7,904 nt of DNA from Deltaproteobacteria bacterium (lineage in GTDB: Bacteria; Desulfobacterota; Desulfarculia; Adiutricales; Adiutricaceae): NCBI GenBank assembly GCA_031278795.1, contig JAITJT010000181.1, forward strand, positions 1-7,904, read 5' to 3'. Each line of letters opens with the position of its first letter. Positions within the stretch are counted from its first letter, which is position 1. The notes under the pieces were generated by a model, which worked only from the letters and a program-made list of their open reading frames with translations, searched no databases and was not told the origin of the DNA. The translations under genes were made by a program, and so were the position numbers. Below are positions 1 through 6,325 of this stretch, piece by piece.

Positions 1-88
1 TCTGGGTGGGGCTAAGAGGGCTTCCGCAGTTGGCGCAAAACTTGGTTCCATCTGGGTTATTGCTCCCGCAGGCTGGGCAAATGGCCAT
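1..88 (-). CDS. Zinc-ribbon domain protein, 5' end only (partial)
   Basis: Reading the minus strand from an ATG at 88 gives 29 codons that run off the left edge. The peptide carries a CPAC motif (Cys4, Cys7) and an FCANCG motif (Cys18, Cys21). This CxxC-x10-CxxCG layout is typical of short N-terminal zinc ribbons that bind one structural zinc ion. Such ribbons often sit at the N-terminus of otherwise unrelated membrane or stress proteins, so the ribbon alone does not give the function, and the rest of the protein is outside the window. The start is supported by AGAGGT a few bases upstream (minus strand) and by a good extended -10 element further up (154-159). The gene is divergent from the mechanosensitive channel gene. 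It was too short and truncated to appear as a long open frame, but the four-cysteine pattern makes it convincing. Confidence 0.8.
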   Translation of the reverse strand, partial: MAICPACGSNNPDGTKFCANCGSPLSPTQ

Positions 89-153
89 GTCTACCTCTGG
101 AATAGGTCGTGTTTTAGAGAACTATTTGGGTTATTGAAGCGAATCCCAGCTAG

Positions 154-159
154 ATTATA
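154..159 (-). promoter_or_regulatory. Extended -10 promoter element for the zinc-ribbon gene
   Basis: On the minus strand the sequence reads TGCTATAAT, a perfect TGnTATAAT extended -10 box, with no good -35 hexamer at 16-18 bp. Transcription would start near 147 and give a leader of about 60 nt before the ATG at 88. A second TATAAT on the same strand (182-187) lies inside a direct repeat of GATTATAG (153-160 and 181-188) and could be an alternative start. Assignment is from consensus match only. Confidence 0.5.
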
Positions 160-216
160 GCACAATGCCTCTCTGCCATGGATTATAGTCGTTTAGCGAT
201 ACTTAACGGCATTTGT

Positions 217-222
217 TATAAT
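217..222 (+). promoter_or_regulatory. Extended -10-like element, plus strand
   Basis: The plus strand reads TGTTATAAT, matching TGnTATAAT, without a convincing -35 box. It points toward the repeat-rich stretch 240-335 and lies about 310 bp before the channel start, so it would give a long leader or a separate short transcript. It may be a chance match in AT-rich DNA. Confidence 0.25.
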
Positions 223-241
223 TAAGGTCATACTCTACTTG

Positions 242-334
242 TATCTTTTTGACTCTTATATAATTTAGCGCTAAATTAAATTATCTTTTTAACTCTTATA
301 ATTTCTACTTTAGCTCTCAAAATTTCTACTTTAG
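242..334. repeat. Paired direct repeats and an 18-bp perfect palindrome in the divergent intergenic region
   Basis: Three elements are packed together. TATCTTTTTRACTCTTATA occurs at 242-260 and 282-300, exactly 40 bp apart with one mismatch (G/A). AATTTCTACTTTAG occurs at 300-313 and 321-334, 21 bp apart and identical. Between the two copies of the first repeat lies TAATTTAGCGCTAAATTA (261-278), a perfect 18-bp palindrome that could be an operator half-site pair. The arrangement looks like a local duplication or a regulator-binding array between the divergent genes. No regulator is encoded in the window, so the function is unknown. Confidence 0.6.
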
Positions 335-442
335 TTTTGGCTCCGCTATTAGCTTGTCACTCACTTTGAACGCAGGAATGAGAAAATTCTTTTCTAGCTC
401 ACAAGGGAAATCTCCTATGTTGTGAAAGACTAAATAATCCAT
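326..442 (-). CDS. Possible 38-aa small protein, unrecognised
   Basis: The minus strand has an uninterrupted ATG-to-TAG frame from 442 to 326. Its residue mix looks protein-like (starts MDYLVFHNIGDFPCELE, ends AEPKLK), unlike the shadow frames of AT-rich DNA. There is no clear Shine-Dalgarno site upstream and no recognised family. Its stop codon falls inside the second AATTTCTACTTTAG repeat. It could be a small protein, a remnant of a longer gene, or chance. Confidence 0.18.
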   Translation of the reverse strand: MDYLVFHNIGDFPCELEKNFLIPAFKVSDKLIAEPKLK

Positions 443-457
443 AATTTTAATCACTTA

Positions 458-486
458 TTGACCACTTGCGGCTTTTGAGCTTTAAT
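458..486 (+). promoter_or_regulatory. Sigma70-type promoter of the mechanosensitive channel gene
   Basis: TTGACC (458-463) and TTTAAT (481-486) are separated by exactly 17 bp, each one base from the -35 and -10 consensus. The predicted start, near 493, lies downstream of the upstream in-frame TTG at 466 and about 40 nt before the ATG at 532. The site therefore also supports the later translation start. Confidence 0.5.
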
Positions 487-531
487 GATTGGGTAAGTCC
501 AAAATATCTTCCCGACAAAGAGAATCCAAGT

Positions 532-3093
532 ATGATTAAAAAAATCAGCCCTAATTTTATAATAATCATTTTTCTAGTCCTCTGTGCCCTGGGGCTCTCA
601 CTTCCGGCGCTGGCCCAGGCGCCTAGTGCCCAGGCGCCTGCCCAGGGCGCTAGCGACGGCGCGGCGCCCAGTGGGGCGAGCTCGACTCCTAGTGATGCTG
701 GAGCTGAGGGAGGCGAGGCGGCTGAGCCACTTGCAGACCCGGAGCCCGTGCCCCCCAAGCAGGCGGCTGGCCCGGATGAGAGCGCCGTGAATCTCCTCAT
801 GAGGGAGAGGGCCAACGATCTTTTGGGTCTGGCGGATGACGCCAACAAGATGCTGGAAGAGGCCAGAACCCTCTCTCCTGGTTATAACCAGAGCCTCCAG
901 CAGACCGACACCTCGCTTGGGAATTTCTTAAGGCTCTATCAGATCTCCAAGGGCCATCCCATGGAGCAGGATGACATCTTGCGGCAGCTCACGGGTCTTA
1001 AGACTCAGCTGGTGAGGAACATGGCGCCTCTGGAGGACATTTCCTCCACCCTCACCCAGAGGCAGGCGGAATTAGCATCCATGCAGGCGACAGCCAAGGA
1101 CCAGCCGCCTGATTCCACGGACCCGCAGGTGGAGGCCTACAACAACAATCTGTCCCTGGCATCTAGCCACCTCTCCCAGGTGGCGGTGGGGATAGAGTCG
1201 CTCATGGGGCCGGGTAAGACGCTCTTGAAGCGCCTGGATGATTCCATCACCAAGATCCAGACGGATCTGCCGCAGACCTGGAAGGACTATTACTTCACCG
1301 AGAGCAGGGTATTTTCTTCCAAGTTCCCCTCCGTGGAGACCGGAAGCGACTCGGTGTTCAAGTGGTTTTCCCAGCTGAAAAACAGATCTCTTTTCATCTA
1401 CCCCCATAGTGGAGCTGACTGGGTTCAGAGCTTGATTAGCTTTTTCCTCACGGTGGCTATTTTGGGCTTTATCGGCTGGTTCATCTACCGGGCCTCCCAC
1501 AAGCTACCCCAAAACTGGGAGTACTCCATCCAACAGATTATCAAGGGACCCTGGCGCTGGCTCACCTTGGGTCTGGGCTTGGTGAACGCCTCCAACACCA
1601 GTTTAGGAGGCACCTATATAATCTTCGCCTATCCAGGGATACTTCTACTCATCTGGGGCCTGGCGGATTTGAGCTGGAAGCTGCGCGTGGCGGCCAAGCC
1701 CTCACTTTCAGGAAACATCTCTCCCTTGCGCCGCTTTTTTGTTCCGGCCGCCTTGGGGGTCACCCTCCTCTACGCGGACATCCCGGCAGGTGTCACCTCG
1801 GTTCTGTGGTTCATCATCATGGTCATCTTTCTCTTGAAACTGAGGGCCATCAGGCGGAAGAACAAAGAGAGCGCCCAGATGGAACATGCCTTTCTCCTGG
1901 AGCGCTTCGCCTTGGGCTCGGCTGTCTACTTTGCCATAATCTCACTTATTTTCGCGGTTATTGGCTACCCCAGGCTAGCTATCCTGGTCTTCATGCTGCT
2001 CTTTGCCCTAGTTAACATATTAATCTTGGGAAACGCCCTCATGCATCTGGGGAACATACTGTGCCAGTATGTTTTCAATGAGGAGACGGATCCTATAAAA
2101 TTCGCCATTTTGAGCGCCGTTGTGGTGCCGGCCGCCTATTTGATAGCCCTCTTCTCGGCCCTCCCCTGGCTCAAGGCCGTCCCGGGCTCTTACTTCCTCA
2201 TCCAGAACTATCTCCACAAGGGCTACAACATAGGGGCAGCCTCCTTCGATTTGACCAAGATTCTCTTTATAGTGGCCCTCTTCTTCCTCTTCCGCTCGCT
2301 TAAGAACCTGGGCACCACCTCCCTTAAGCTGCTTCCGGAGAAGCTACCCCTGGAGGCCGGGGTCATCCCTCCCCTCCAGATGCTACTCACCTATTTCATC
2401 TGGATAGTCTTCGCGCTCATAGCCCTCATGCTCCTTGGTGTCAACTTCACCTCCTTTGCGGTAATCGCCGGCGGCTTGAGCGTGGGCATTGGTTTTGGTC
2501 TCCAGAACATCTTCAGTAACCTGGTTTCCGGCATAATGCTCATCTTCGGCCGCACTATCCTGGTGGGGGACTACATAGAGGTGGGGGGCATAGCCGGAAC
2601 CGTGCGCTCGGTTTCCATCCGCTGCACTGTGGTGGAGACCTCCTCCAACGCCGCGGTCTTCGTCCCTAACTCCAACATAATGAGCAACCAGTTCATCAAC
2701 TGGACCAGGAACGGCAGGCAAGTAAGGAAGAACATCACCATGAACGTCCAGGCCAGCTCAGACACCGCCACCGTCCGCGAGCTGCTCCTAGAGTCCGCCA
2801 AAGGAGACTCGCGTATTGCAGCGGATCCGGCTCCCTCGGCTGTACTAAACGACTTTGTGGAAAACTTCCTCCAGTTCCAGCTCTACGTGACCGTTATAGA
2901 CATAGACATGGCGCCCAGCGTGCTTTCCGACCTCAGGCTCAAGGTGGAGGCCCTCTTCAGGCAAAACGGTATCAAGCTCACCAGCCCGCCCATGGGGGTT
3001 AACTTGAACCCGGGTCAGCCACAGAGCGCGCCTGGGAGCCAGGAGCCGGCCCCAGCCACTCTCCTGGAGAAACCTAAGGACAAGCCCGAGTAG
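532..3093 (+). CDS. MscS-superfamily mechanosensitive ion channel, large multi-helix type (853 aa)
   Basis: This inner-membrane channel is predicted to open under membrane tension and release solutes on hypo-osmotic shock. From ATG 532 the protein begins with a classical signal peptide: Lys-Lys, a long Ile/Leu stretch and an ALA-QA cleavage site near residue 28. Then come a low-complexity Ala/Pro/Ser/Gly linker (about 29-80), a helical, probably coiled-coil periplasmic region (about 85-290), and roughly ten to eleven membrane helices (about 300-673). The last is the Gly-rich pore helix (GLSVGIGFGLQN) running into the MscS beta domain (LVGDYIEVGGIAGTV, FVPNSN, INWTR; about 675-733). An alpha/beta cytoplasmic domain follows to about 826, then a Pro/Gln-rich tail. 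The layout resembles the large MscK/MscM or DUF3772-type channels, but the protein is shorter than the roughly 1100-aa E. coli members. The frame stays open back to a TTG at 466, but that start would bury the signal peptide and precede the predicted transcription start. The Shine-Dalgarno site is weak (AAAGAGA). The gene is monocistronic, with a terminator behind it. Confidence 0.93.
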   Translation: MIKKISPNFIIIIFLVLCALGLSLPALAQAPSAQAPAQGASDGAAPSGASSTPSDAGAEGGEAAEPLADPEPVPPKQAAGPDESAVNLLMRERANDLLGLADDANKMLEEARTLSPGYNQSLQQTDTSLGNFLRLYQISKGHPMEQDDILRQLTGLKTQLVRNMAPLEDISSTLTQRQAELASMQATAKDQPPDSTDPQVEAYNNNLSLASSHLSQVAVGIESLMGPGKTLLKRLDDSITKIQTDLPQTWKDYYFTESRVFSSKFPSVETGSDSVFKWFSQLKNRSLFIYPHSGADWVQSLISFFLTVAILGFIGWFIYRASHKLPQNWEYSIQQIIKGPWRWLTLGLGLVNASNTSLGGTYIIFAYPGILLLIWGLADLSWKLRVAAKPSLSGNISPLRRFFVPAALGVTLLYADIPAGVTSVLWFIIMVIFLLKLRAIRRKNKESAQMEHAFLLERFALGSAVYFAIISLIFAVIGYPRLAILVFMLLFALVNILILGNALMHLGNILCQYVFNEETDPIKFAILSAVVVPAAYLIALFSALPWLKAVPGSYFLIQNYLHKGYNIGAASFDLTKILFIVALFFLFRSLKNLGTTSLKLLPEKLPLEAGVIPPLQMLLTYFIWIVFALIALMLLGVNFTSFAVIAGGLSVGIGFGLQNIFSNLVSGIMLIFGRTILVGDYIEVGGIAGTVRSVSIRCTVVETSSNAAVFVPNSNIMSNQFINWTRNGRQVRKNITMNVQASSDTATVRELLLESAKGDSRIAADPAPSAVLNDFVENFLQFQLYVTVIDIDMAPSVLSDLRLKVEALFRQNGIKLTSPPMGVNLNPGQPQSAPGSQEPAPATLLEKPKDKPE

Positions 3094-3146
3094 TTTTTTC
3101 CTCGTCTCATTTAATATCTAGCCCCTTTGGCCCCTCTCTCCACCAA

Positions 3147-3195
3147 TACCCCGCACCCGGGGTAACTGAGAGTAGCGGGCCCGGGGGCTTTTTTT
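3147..3195 (+). terminator. Rho-independent terminator of the channel gene
   Basis: About 55 nt after the channel stop codon there is a GC-rich segment of competing stems followed by seven T residues (3189-3195). The stems are TACCCCG/CGGGGTA with a 4-nt loop (3147-3153 / 3158-3164), CCCGC/GCGGG (3150-3154 / 3175-3179) and GCACCCGG against CCGGGGGC (3153-3160 / 3181-3188, one mismatch). The last stem abuts the T-run and is the likely terminating hairpin. The alternative pairings resemble a terminator/anti-terminator arrangement but may be a by-product of the C/G runs. Confidence 0.75.
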
Positions 3196-3268
3196 CGACC
3201 CTCTCTATAATCTTTCCAGATCCTTCTATCTCCTTCCATACAGCTTGGCAAACATCTCATAATCTTCA

Positions 3269-3382
3269 TTGTCCTTAGCCAAAGCTAAAGCCAAAGCCAA
3301 AGCTAAAGCCAGAGCTAAAGCCAAAGCTAAAGCCAAAGCTAAAGCTAAAGCTAAAGCCAATACAAAGAGACGCAAAATATGA
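3269..3382 (+). other. Possible 37-aa Lys-Ala repeat peptide, or tail remnant
   Basis: The hexamer array at 3281-3358 reads as alternating Lys-Ala in an open frame from a TTG at 3269 to a TGA ending at 3382. The peptide has about 13 KA pairs (one AR) and a basic end NTKRRKI. No ribosome-binding site or ATG is evident, and the frame is closed by a stop just upstream (TAA, 3257-3262 region). The composition resembles the Lys-rich tail of the 348-aa protein encoded about 0.7 kb downstream. It could be a vestige of a similar gene tail, a tiny polycation, or a non-coding microsatellite that happens to stay open. Confidence 0.2.
3281..3358. repeat. Hexanucleotide tandem array, 13 units of AAAGCY
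   Basis: Thirteen consecutive 6-bp units alternate between AAAGCT and AAAGCC, with one variant (AGAGCT, unit 6). The array lies in AT-rich intergenic DNA after the channel terminator. Interruptions between T and C types look like slipped-strand expansion with point changes. A unit length divisible by three means copy-number changes would not shift a reading frame. Confidence 0.95.
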
Positions 3383-4087
3383 TTATATCTGGGAAAATCT
3401 GCAAGTATCTGGAGATATTTGATGGCTTGAAACTAAGCTAGAGCACGCAGGCGGCCTAAGGCATTGGGTACTTTAGGGGCTAGCGCATTTTAGGCGGCTT
3501 TGTACTTTAGGCTACATAAAAAGAAAGAAGACTTCAAAAAAATATTTGTGGATAACGGTGAAAAGCGCAAAGTTTTTGTGAAAAAGATTTAAAAAAAGAA
3601 AAATAATTGCACATAGTTTAGAGAAAACAGTGAAAAAATGGAGGCGCTTAATTTAAGGAGAGCTCGCCAATAAGCCGCTATTTAAGGCTTATGCAAACAG
3701 AAAAAAATTTTTGGGAACTTTTTAGAATAGTTGGGGAATCTTTGGAAAAAATGAACAGAAACGAATAAAAATTGAATGTTTTTGAAAAATTCCTTACCGC
3801 AAAATCCTTACAGGTTAAAGACATTTACCTGGAAAAGAAAATGAATTTAAAAATTTTATTTTGAAAAAATTGCTTTACAAATCCTTAAACTTGCGATATC
3901 ATCTTATTTAGCTTTGATTGCGGATATAAGTTTTCGTGAAAATCGGCTAAATCGTGATAAATTATAGTATTTTGCTTTAAATCTTTCTAATGTAACTCTA
4001 GCTTTATTTTTAAATCCGTCATTTTTTCGTTTTCCCAGGCCGCATTACTTTAGCTCTCCGTGGCGGCTTCTCCCAAAGGTAAAATTT
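3383..4087. other. AT-rich intergenic region without a convincing gene
   Basis: No long frame or RNA gene is recognisable here. Visible elements are two copies of GTACTTTAGG (3468-3477, 3502-3511), a 7-bp hairpin ATAAGCC/GGCTTAT with a 9-nt loop (3670-3676 / 3686-3692), many A- and T-runs, a good promoter at 3874-3902, and another TACTTTAG at 4046-4053. A short frame ending near 3592 reads KKKEDFKKIFVDNGEKRK, which is protein-like but lacks a start and a ribosome site. It may be debris. Confidence 0.5.
3874..3902 (+). promoter_or_regulatory. Sigma70-type promoter upstream of the 348-aa gene
   Basis: TTTACA (3874-3879) and TATCAT (3897-3902) are separated by 17 bp, each one base from consensus. 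Transcription would begin near 3909, leaving a leader of about 180 nt before ATG 4088, long enough for leader-level control. AT-rich DNA raises the chance-match rate, so a promoter closer to the gene is possible. Confidence 0.4.
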
Positions 4088-5134
4088 ATGATGCTACTGT
4101 CGGACGCGATAGACACCTTTCTAAAGGACAAGAAAAACAGCGAGGGATCCGACGTATACCACTCCTATGTCAACTCCCTTGGGTCCTTTCAAAAGTTTAT
4201 CGAGGTTAACGTGGACCTAGAAGAGATAGACTCATATGACATCGCGTGCTACCTGGACAATCACTTCCAGGACGGCATGGATCTCGACATGGCTGTCCTT
4301 GAGCTCCACTGCATCCAGGATTTCATGAACTGGGCCTGCGACGCGGCCTCCATTGACAAGGTTTTCGGCATGATGACCATGAAGGAGCGCAACTCCAAGC
4401 ACCCCTTTTTCTCGCTCTTGAACCACGTGCTGGAGCTCAAGGAGATCACGCAGAACTTCATGTACTGGGCCATTTTTGTCTGGGCCACCAAGAAGACGGA
4501 CAAGGCCATAGAGGATGTCTTTTCCGAAAAGAACCTCCTCAAAAATAGAACTTACACCTTCATCGCCCTGGTGGGCGACGACAGCGCCGGGAATAGCGAT
4601 CTTCTTAGCATGGACAACTATTGCTACTATGGCGGCCCGGTCTCCGGGGTGGTCACCATCACCAACCAGGCGGGGAGCGCCGAGAGCCTGAGCCTGGAGG
4701 ACATCATCAAACTGTTCAGGAAGTACCTGGACAGCCAGGAGACCGTGGCGGAGATCAACAGGAAGCTCCAGAACAAGAAGGCGTCCAAGTTCGTGCCCTC
4801 AAACCTGAAGAAGCGGAAGGGCGCCAAGCCCCCCACCGACAGCGCTGGTAAAAGTTTCTACATGGCCCCAACCGAGGCCCAGAGCGCCGCGGCGATTGCT
4901 CCGGTCACGGAAAAAGGCGCTAAAGGTAAGGCCAAGACCAAAACCAAAACCAAAACCAAGACAACGTCCGAGCCCAAAGCCAAGGCCAAGTCCGGATCCA
5001 AAGCCAAGCCCAAGCCCATGTCCAAAAACAATTCCGGAAGCGTGAAAGGTGCGGCATCCAAGGGCAAAAATTCACCAAAGAAGGTGGCCAAGGAAAAGAC
5101 GGACAAAAACCCGCCGGAAAAAGAGTCCAAATAG
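4088..5134 (+). CDS. Orphan recombinase-type DNA-binding domain with histone-H1-like tail (348 aa), unrecognised family
   Basis: I do not recognise this protein as a named family. Residues about 4-95 follow the pattern of the SAM-like core-binding domain of tyrosine recombinases: LSDAIDTFL, a Tyr-x(6)-L-x2-F helix (Y24 to F34), LEEIDSYDIACYL, and a final helix QDFMNWAC. No catalytic domain follows; there is no TGxR, GKG, HxLRH or GHxx…Y motif. Residues about 100-150 are helical. Residues 155-230 form a compact unit (TYTFIALVGDDSAGN, YYGGPVSGVVTIT, SLEDIIKLFRKYL). From about 229, and densely from 277 to the end, the chain is Lys/Ala/Thr/Pro/Ser-rich with a KT repeat (283-291), like bacterial H1-type nucleoid proteins. 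The tail predicts non-specific DNA or RNA binding. ATG 4088 has AAAGGT about 6 nt upstream; ATG 4091 is an alternative. The intact recombinase gene follows 313 bp later on the same strand. The protein could be an architectural partner, a decoy or a domesticated integrase remnant; none is proven. Confidence 0.8.
   Translation: MMLLSDAIDTFLKDKKNSEGSDVYHSYVNSLGSFQKFIEVNVDLEEIDSYDIACYLDNHFQDGMDLDMAVLELHCIQDFMNWACDAASIDKVFGMMTMKERNSKHPFFSLLNHVLELKEITQNFMYWAIFVWATKKTDKAIEDVFSEKNLLKNRTYTFIALVGDDSAGNSDLLSMDNYCYYGGPVSGVVTITNQAGSAESLSLEDIIKLFRKYLDSQETVAEINRKLQNKKASKFVPSNLKKRKGAKPPTDSAGKSFYMAPTEAQSAAAIAPVTEKGAKGKAKTKTKTKTKTTSEPKAKAKSGSKAKPKPMSKNNSGSVKGAASKGKNSPKKVAKEKTDKNPPEKESK
4934..4963 (+). repeat. 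In-frame AARACM hexamer repeat encoding Lys-Thr
   Basis: Five consecutive 6-bp units (AAGACC, three AAAACC, AAGACA) encode the KTKTKTKTKT part of the tail, followed further on by AAAGCC/AAGGCC units encoding KAKA. The unit length equals two codons, so slippage would change tail length in frame. The intergenic array at 3281-3358 uses the same kind of unit. Confidence 0.8.
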
Positions 5135-5135
5135 A

Positions 5136-5193
5136 GACGCGGCCCTTTTGGTGCCCTATCTCTTTTTGCGAGGCACCCTCCCCTTTTGGCGTC
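5136..5193 (+). terminator. Nested inverted repeats after the 348-aa gene, possible weak terminator
   Basis: Two nested complementary pairs follow the stop codon: GACGC/GCGTC (5136-5140 / 5189-5193) and GGTGCC/GGCACC (5150-5155 / 5172-5177, 16-nt loop). A direct repeat CCCTTTTGG (5143-5151, 5181-5189) sits in the arms. No T-run follows, so intrinsic termination is uncertain. It may be an RNA-processing structure or have no role. Confidence 0.3.
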
Positions 5194-5282
5194 TTAGGGA
5201 TACCAAACAAGCCTAAAAAGAAAGCTCTCCTTTTTGAACCTCTACATTCCTCGCCCTTTTCTAATATTACCTGAAAATTTTT

Positions 5283-5372
5283 CTGATTTTTTCAGAGCGC
5301 CCTTACTGCGCCTTAACTCTACCCTAGATGCCCTAAATATTCCTTACTCTGTCTACTGATTTTTCAGAGTAA
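5283..5372. repeat. Repeated dyad motif and 8-bp inverted repeat upstream of the recombinase
   Basis: CTGATTTTTTCAGAG (5283-5297) recurs as CTGATTTTTCAGAG (5356-5369), 73 bp apart, and each copy is itself a dyad (CTGA…TCAG). The second copy lies partly inside a larger inverted repeat, TTACTCTG/CAGAGTAA (5344-5351 / 5365-5372, 13-nt loop). They lie 76-165 bp before the recombinase start, where arm-type integrase sites or autoregulatory operators often occur. The rest of 5135-5447 holds no gene that I can see. Confidence 0.5.
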
Positions 5373-5447
5373 AGATAGATCTCTCAACATATTCTGTTCA
5401 AGGACGCGATTCTTTCGTCTTTGTGATTAATTGAAAACGGTTTTTTT

Positions 5448-6281
5448 ATGAAAGTAAAAGATTATCTAAACGAGTACATCCACGAGAGCCGGGGCAGGCT
5501 CTCGCAGGCCTCCATAGAGCGCTACCAGAGGTCCTATAAAGCTCTAAACCGCTTCTTGGGCGATTTTGAGTTGAAGGACCTTAGCTCGAGGGTGTTGACC
5601 AAGTTTGCTTGCCAGCGCCTGGAGGATGGGCTTAAGCCCGAAAGCGTCAACATTGACCTCAGGCACATCAAGGCGGCCCTCAAACGGGCGGAGCGCTGGG
5701 AGCTCATAGACAAGCCCGTCTTCATTGAGATGGTGAAGACCCCCAAGCGCATCCCCAGGCACCTGAGCGAGTCTGAGTTCCGGAGCATAATTGAGGCCGA
5801 GAGCTACCCCAAGTTCAGAAGGCTCTGGATTTTTCTCCTATGGACAGCTGTGAGGAGAAACGAGGCCTTGAACCTCACTTGGGAGAGGGTCTTTTACGGG
5901 GACAATCCCCACATAAGGGTGGTGGGAAAGGGGGACGTGGAGCGAGTGGTGCCTTTACTTCCTCCGGCCATCAAGGCTTTGGGAAAGCACAGGAGGACGG
6001 GCCTGGTGTTCCACTTCAAGAATCCCACCCAGGTGACCAAGCACTTCAAGGTGACCGCCCAGAAGGCGGGCCTAGGCGAGCACCGGCTCCATGATCTGAG
6101 GCACACTGGCATTACCAGGATGGTAGGCCAGGGGCTTCCCCTCAAGCTCGTCCAGGAGTTCGCCGGGCACGCCACCATCCTCACCACCATGAACTACGCC
6201 AAGATCTTCTCCGGGGACAGCTACAAGACCCTCATGAAGGCCTTTGGGTTCAAGGATGGGGCTGTGAAGCCCGGGAAATAG
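5448..6281 (+). CDS. Tyrosine recombinase / phage-type integrase (277 aa)
   Basis: This is a site-specific recombinase of the lambda-integrase/Xer family, which cuts and rejoins DNA through a 3'-phosphotyrosine intermediate. Residues 1-90 form the SAM-like core-binding domain (MKVKDYLNEYI, SIERYQRSYKALNRFL, NIDLRHIKAALKRAERW). Residues 100-270 form the catalytic domain with every expected residue: R136 in TAVRRNEAL, K161 in VVGKGDVERVVPL, H215 and R218 in HDLRHT, H241 in GHATI and the nucleophile Y250 in TTMNYAKI. At 277 aa it is slightly shorter than XerC/XerD and lacks an arm-binding N-terminal extension. ATG 5448 follows a T-run and has only a weak ribosome site (AACGG). The core appears intact and probably active. 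Neighbours are the H1-tailed orphan domain protein upstream and a convergent TerD-like gene 44 bp downstream. The target site is not evident, so it could be a mobile-element integrase, an inversion enzyme or a Xer-like resolvase. Confidence 0.93.
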   Translation: MKVKDYLNEYIHESRGRLSQASIERYQRSYKALNRFLGDFELKDLSSRVLTKFACQRLEDGLKPESVNIDLRHIKAALKRAERWELIDKPVFIEMVKTPKRIPRHLSESEFRSIIEAESYPKFRRLWIFLLWTAVRRNEALNLTWERVFYGDNPHIRVVGKGDVERVVPLLPPAIKALGKHRRTGLVFHFKNPTQVTKHFKVTAQKAGLGEHRLHDLRHTGITRMVGQGLPLKLVQEFAGHATILTTMNYAKIFSGDSYKTLMKAFGFKDGAVKPGK

Positions 6282-6325
6282 GCACAATATCTCTGATTTA
6301 TCTAGGTTTTTGGGGGATTTTAGGG

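Noticed and set aside
300..334. AATTTCTACTTTAG repeats look like the start of Cas12a-type CRISPR repeats (AATTTCTAC…)
   Set aside because: The GTAGAT arm needed for the Cas12a crRNA stem is missing, the spacing is 21 bp between starts with no spacer-sized gap, there are only two copies, and there is no cas gene.
447..848. 133-aa minus-strand frame over the channel 5' end
   Set aside because: It is the antisense of the signal peptide and Ala/Pro linker, low complexity, with no ribosome site or motif.
3635..3673. 11-codon frame MEALNLRRARQ as a leader peptide
   Set aside because: It is too short, has no ribosome site, lies over 400 bp from the next gene and upstream of the better promoter.
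4858..5210. Minus-strand frames rich in Leu-Val or Trp-Phe repeats
   Set aside because: They are the antisense of the Lys/Thr/Ala tail codons of the 348-aa gene; the repetitive hydrophobic pattern is a by-product.
5840..6190. Other-frame ORFs within the recombinase gene on both strands
   Set aside because: The recombinase frame carries all catalytic motifs; these are GC-rich shadow frames without motifs.
6282..6325. Attachment site at the recombinase 3' end
   Set aside because: I found no direct repeat of this segment elsewhere in the window and no tRNA gene, so there is no support for an att core.
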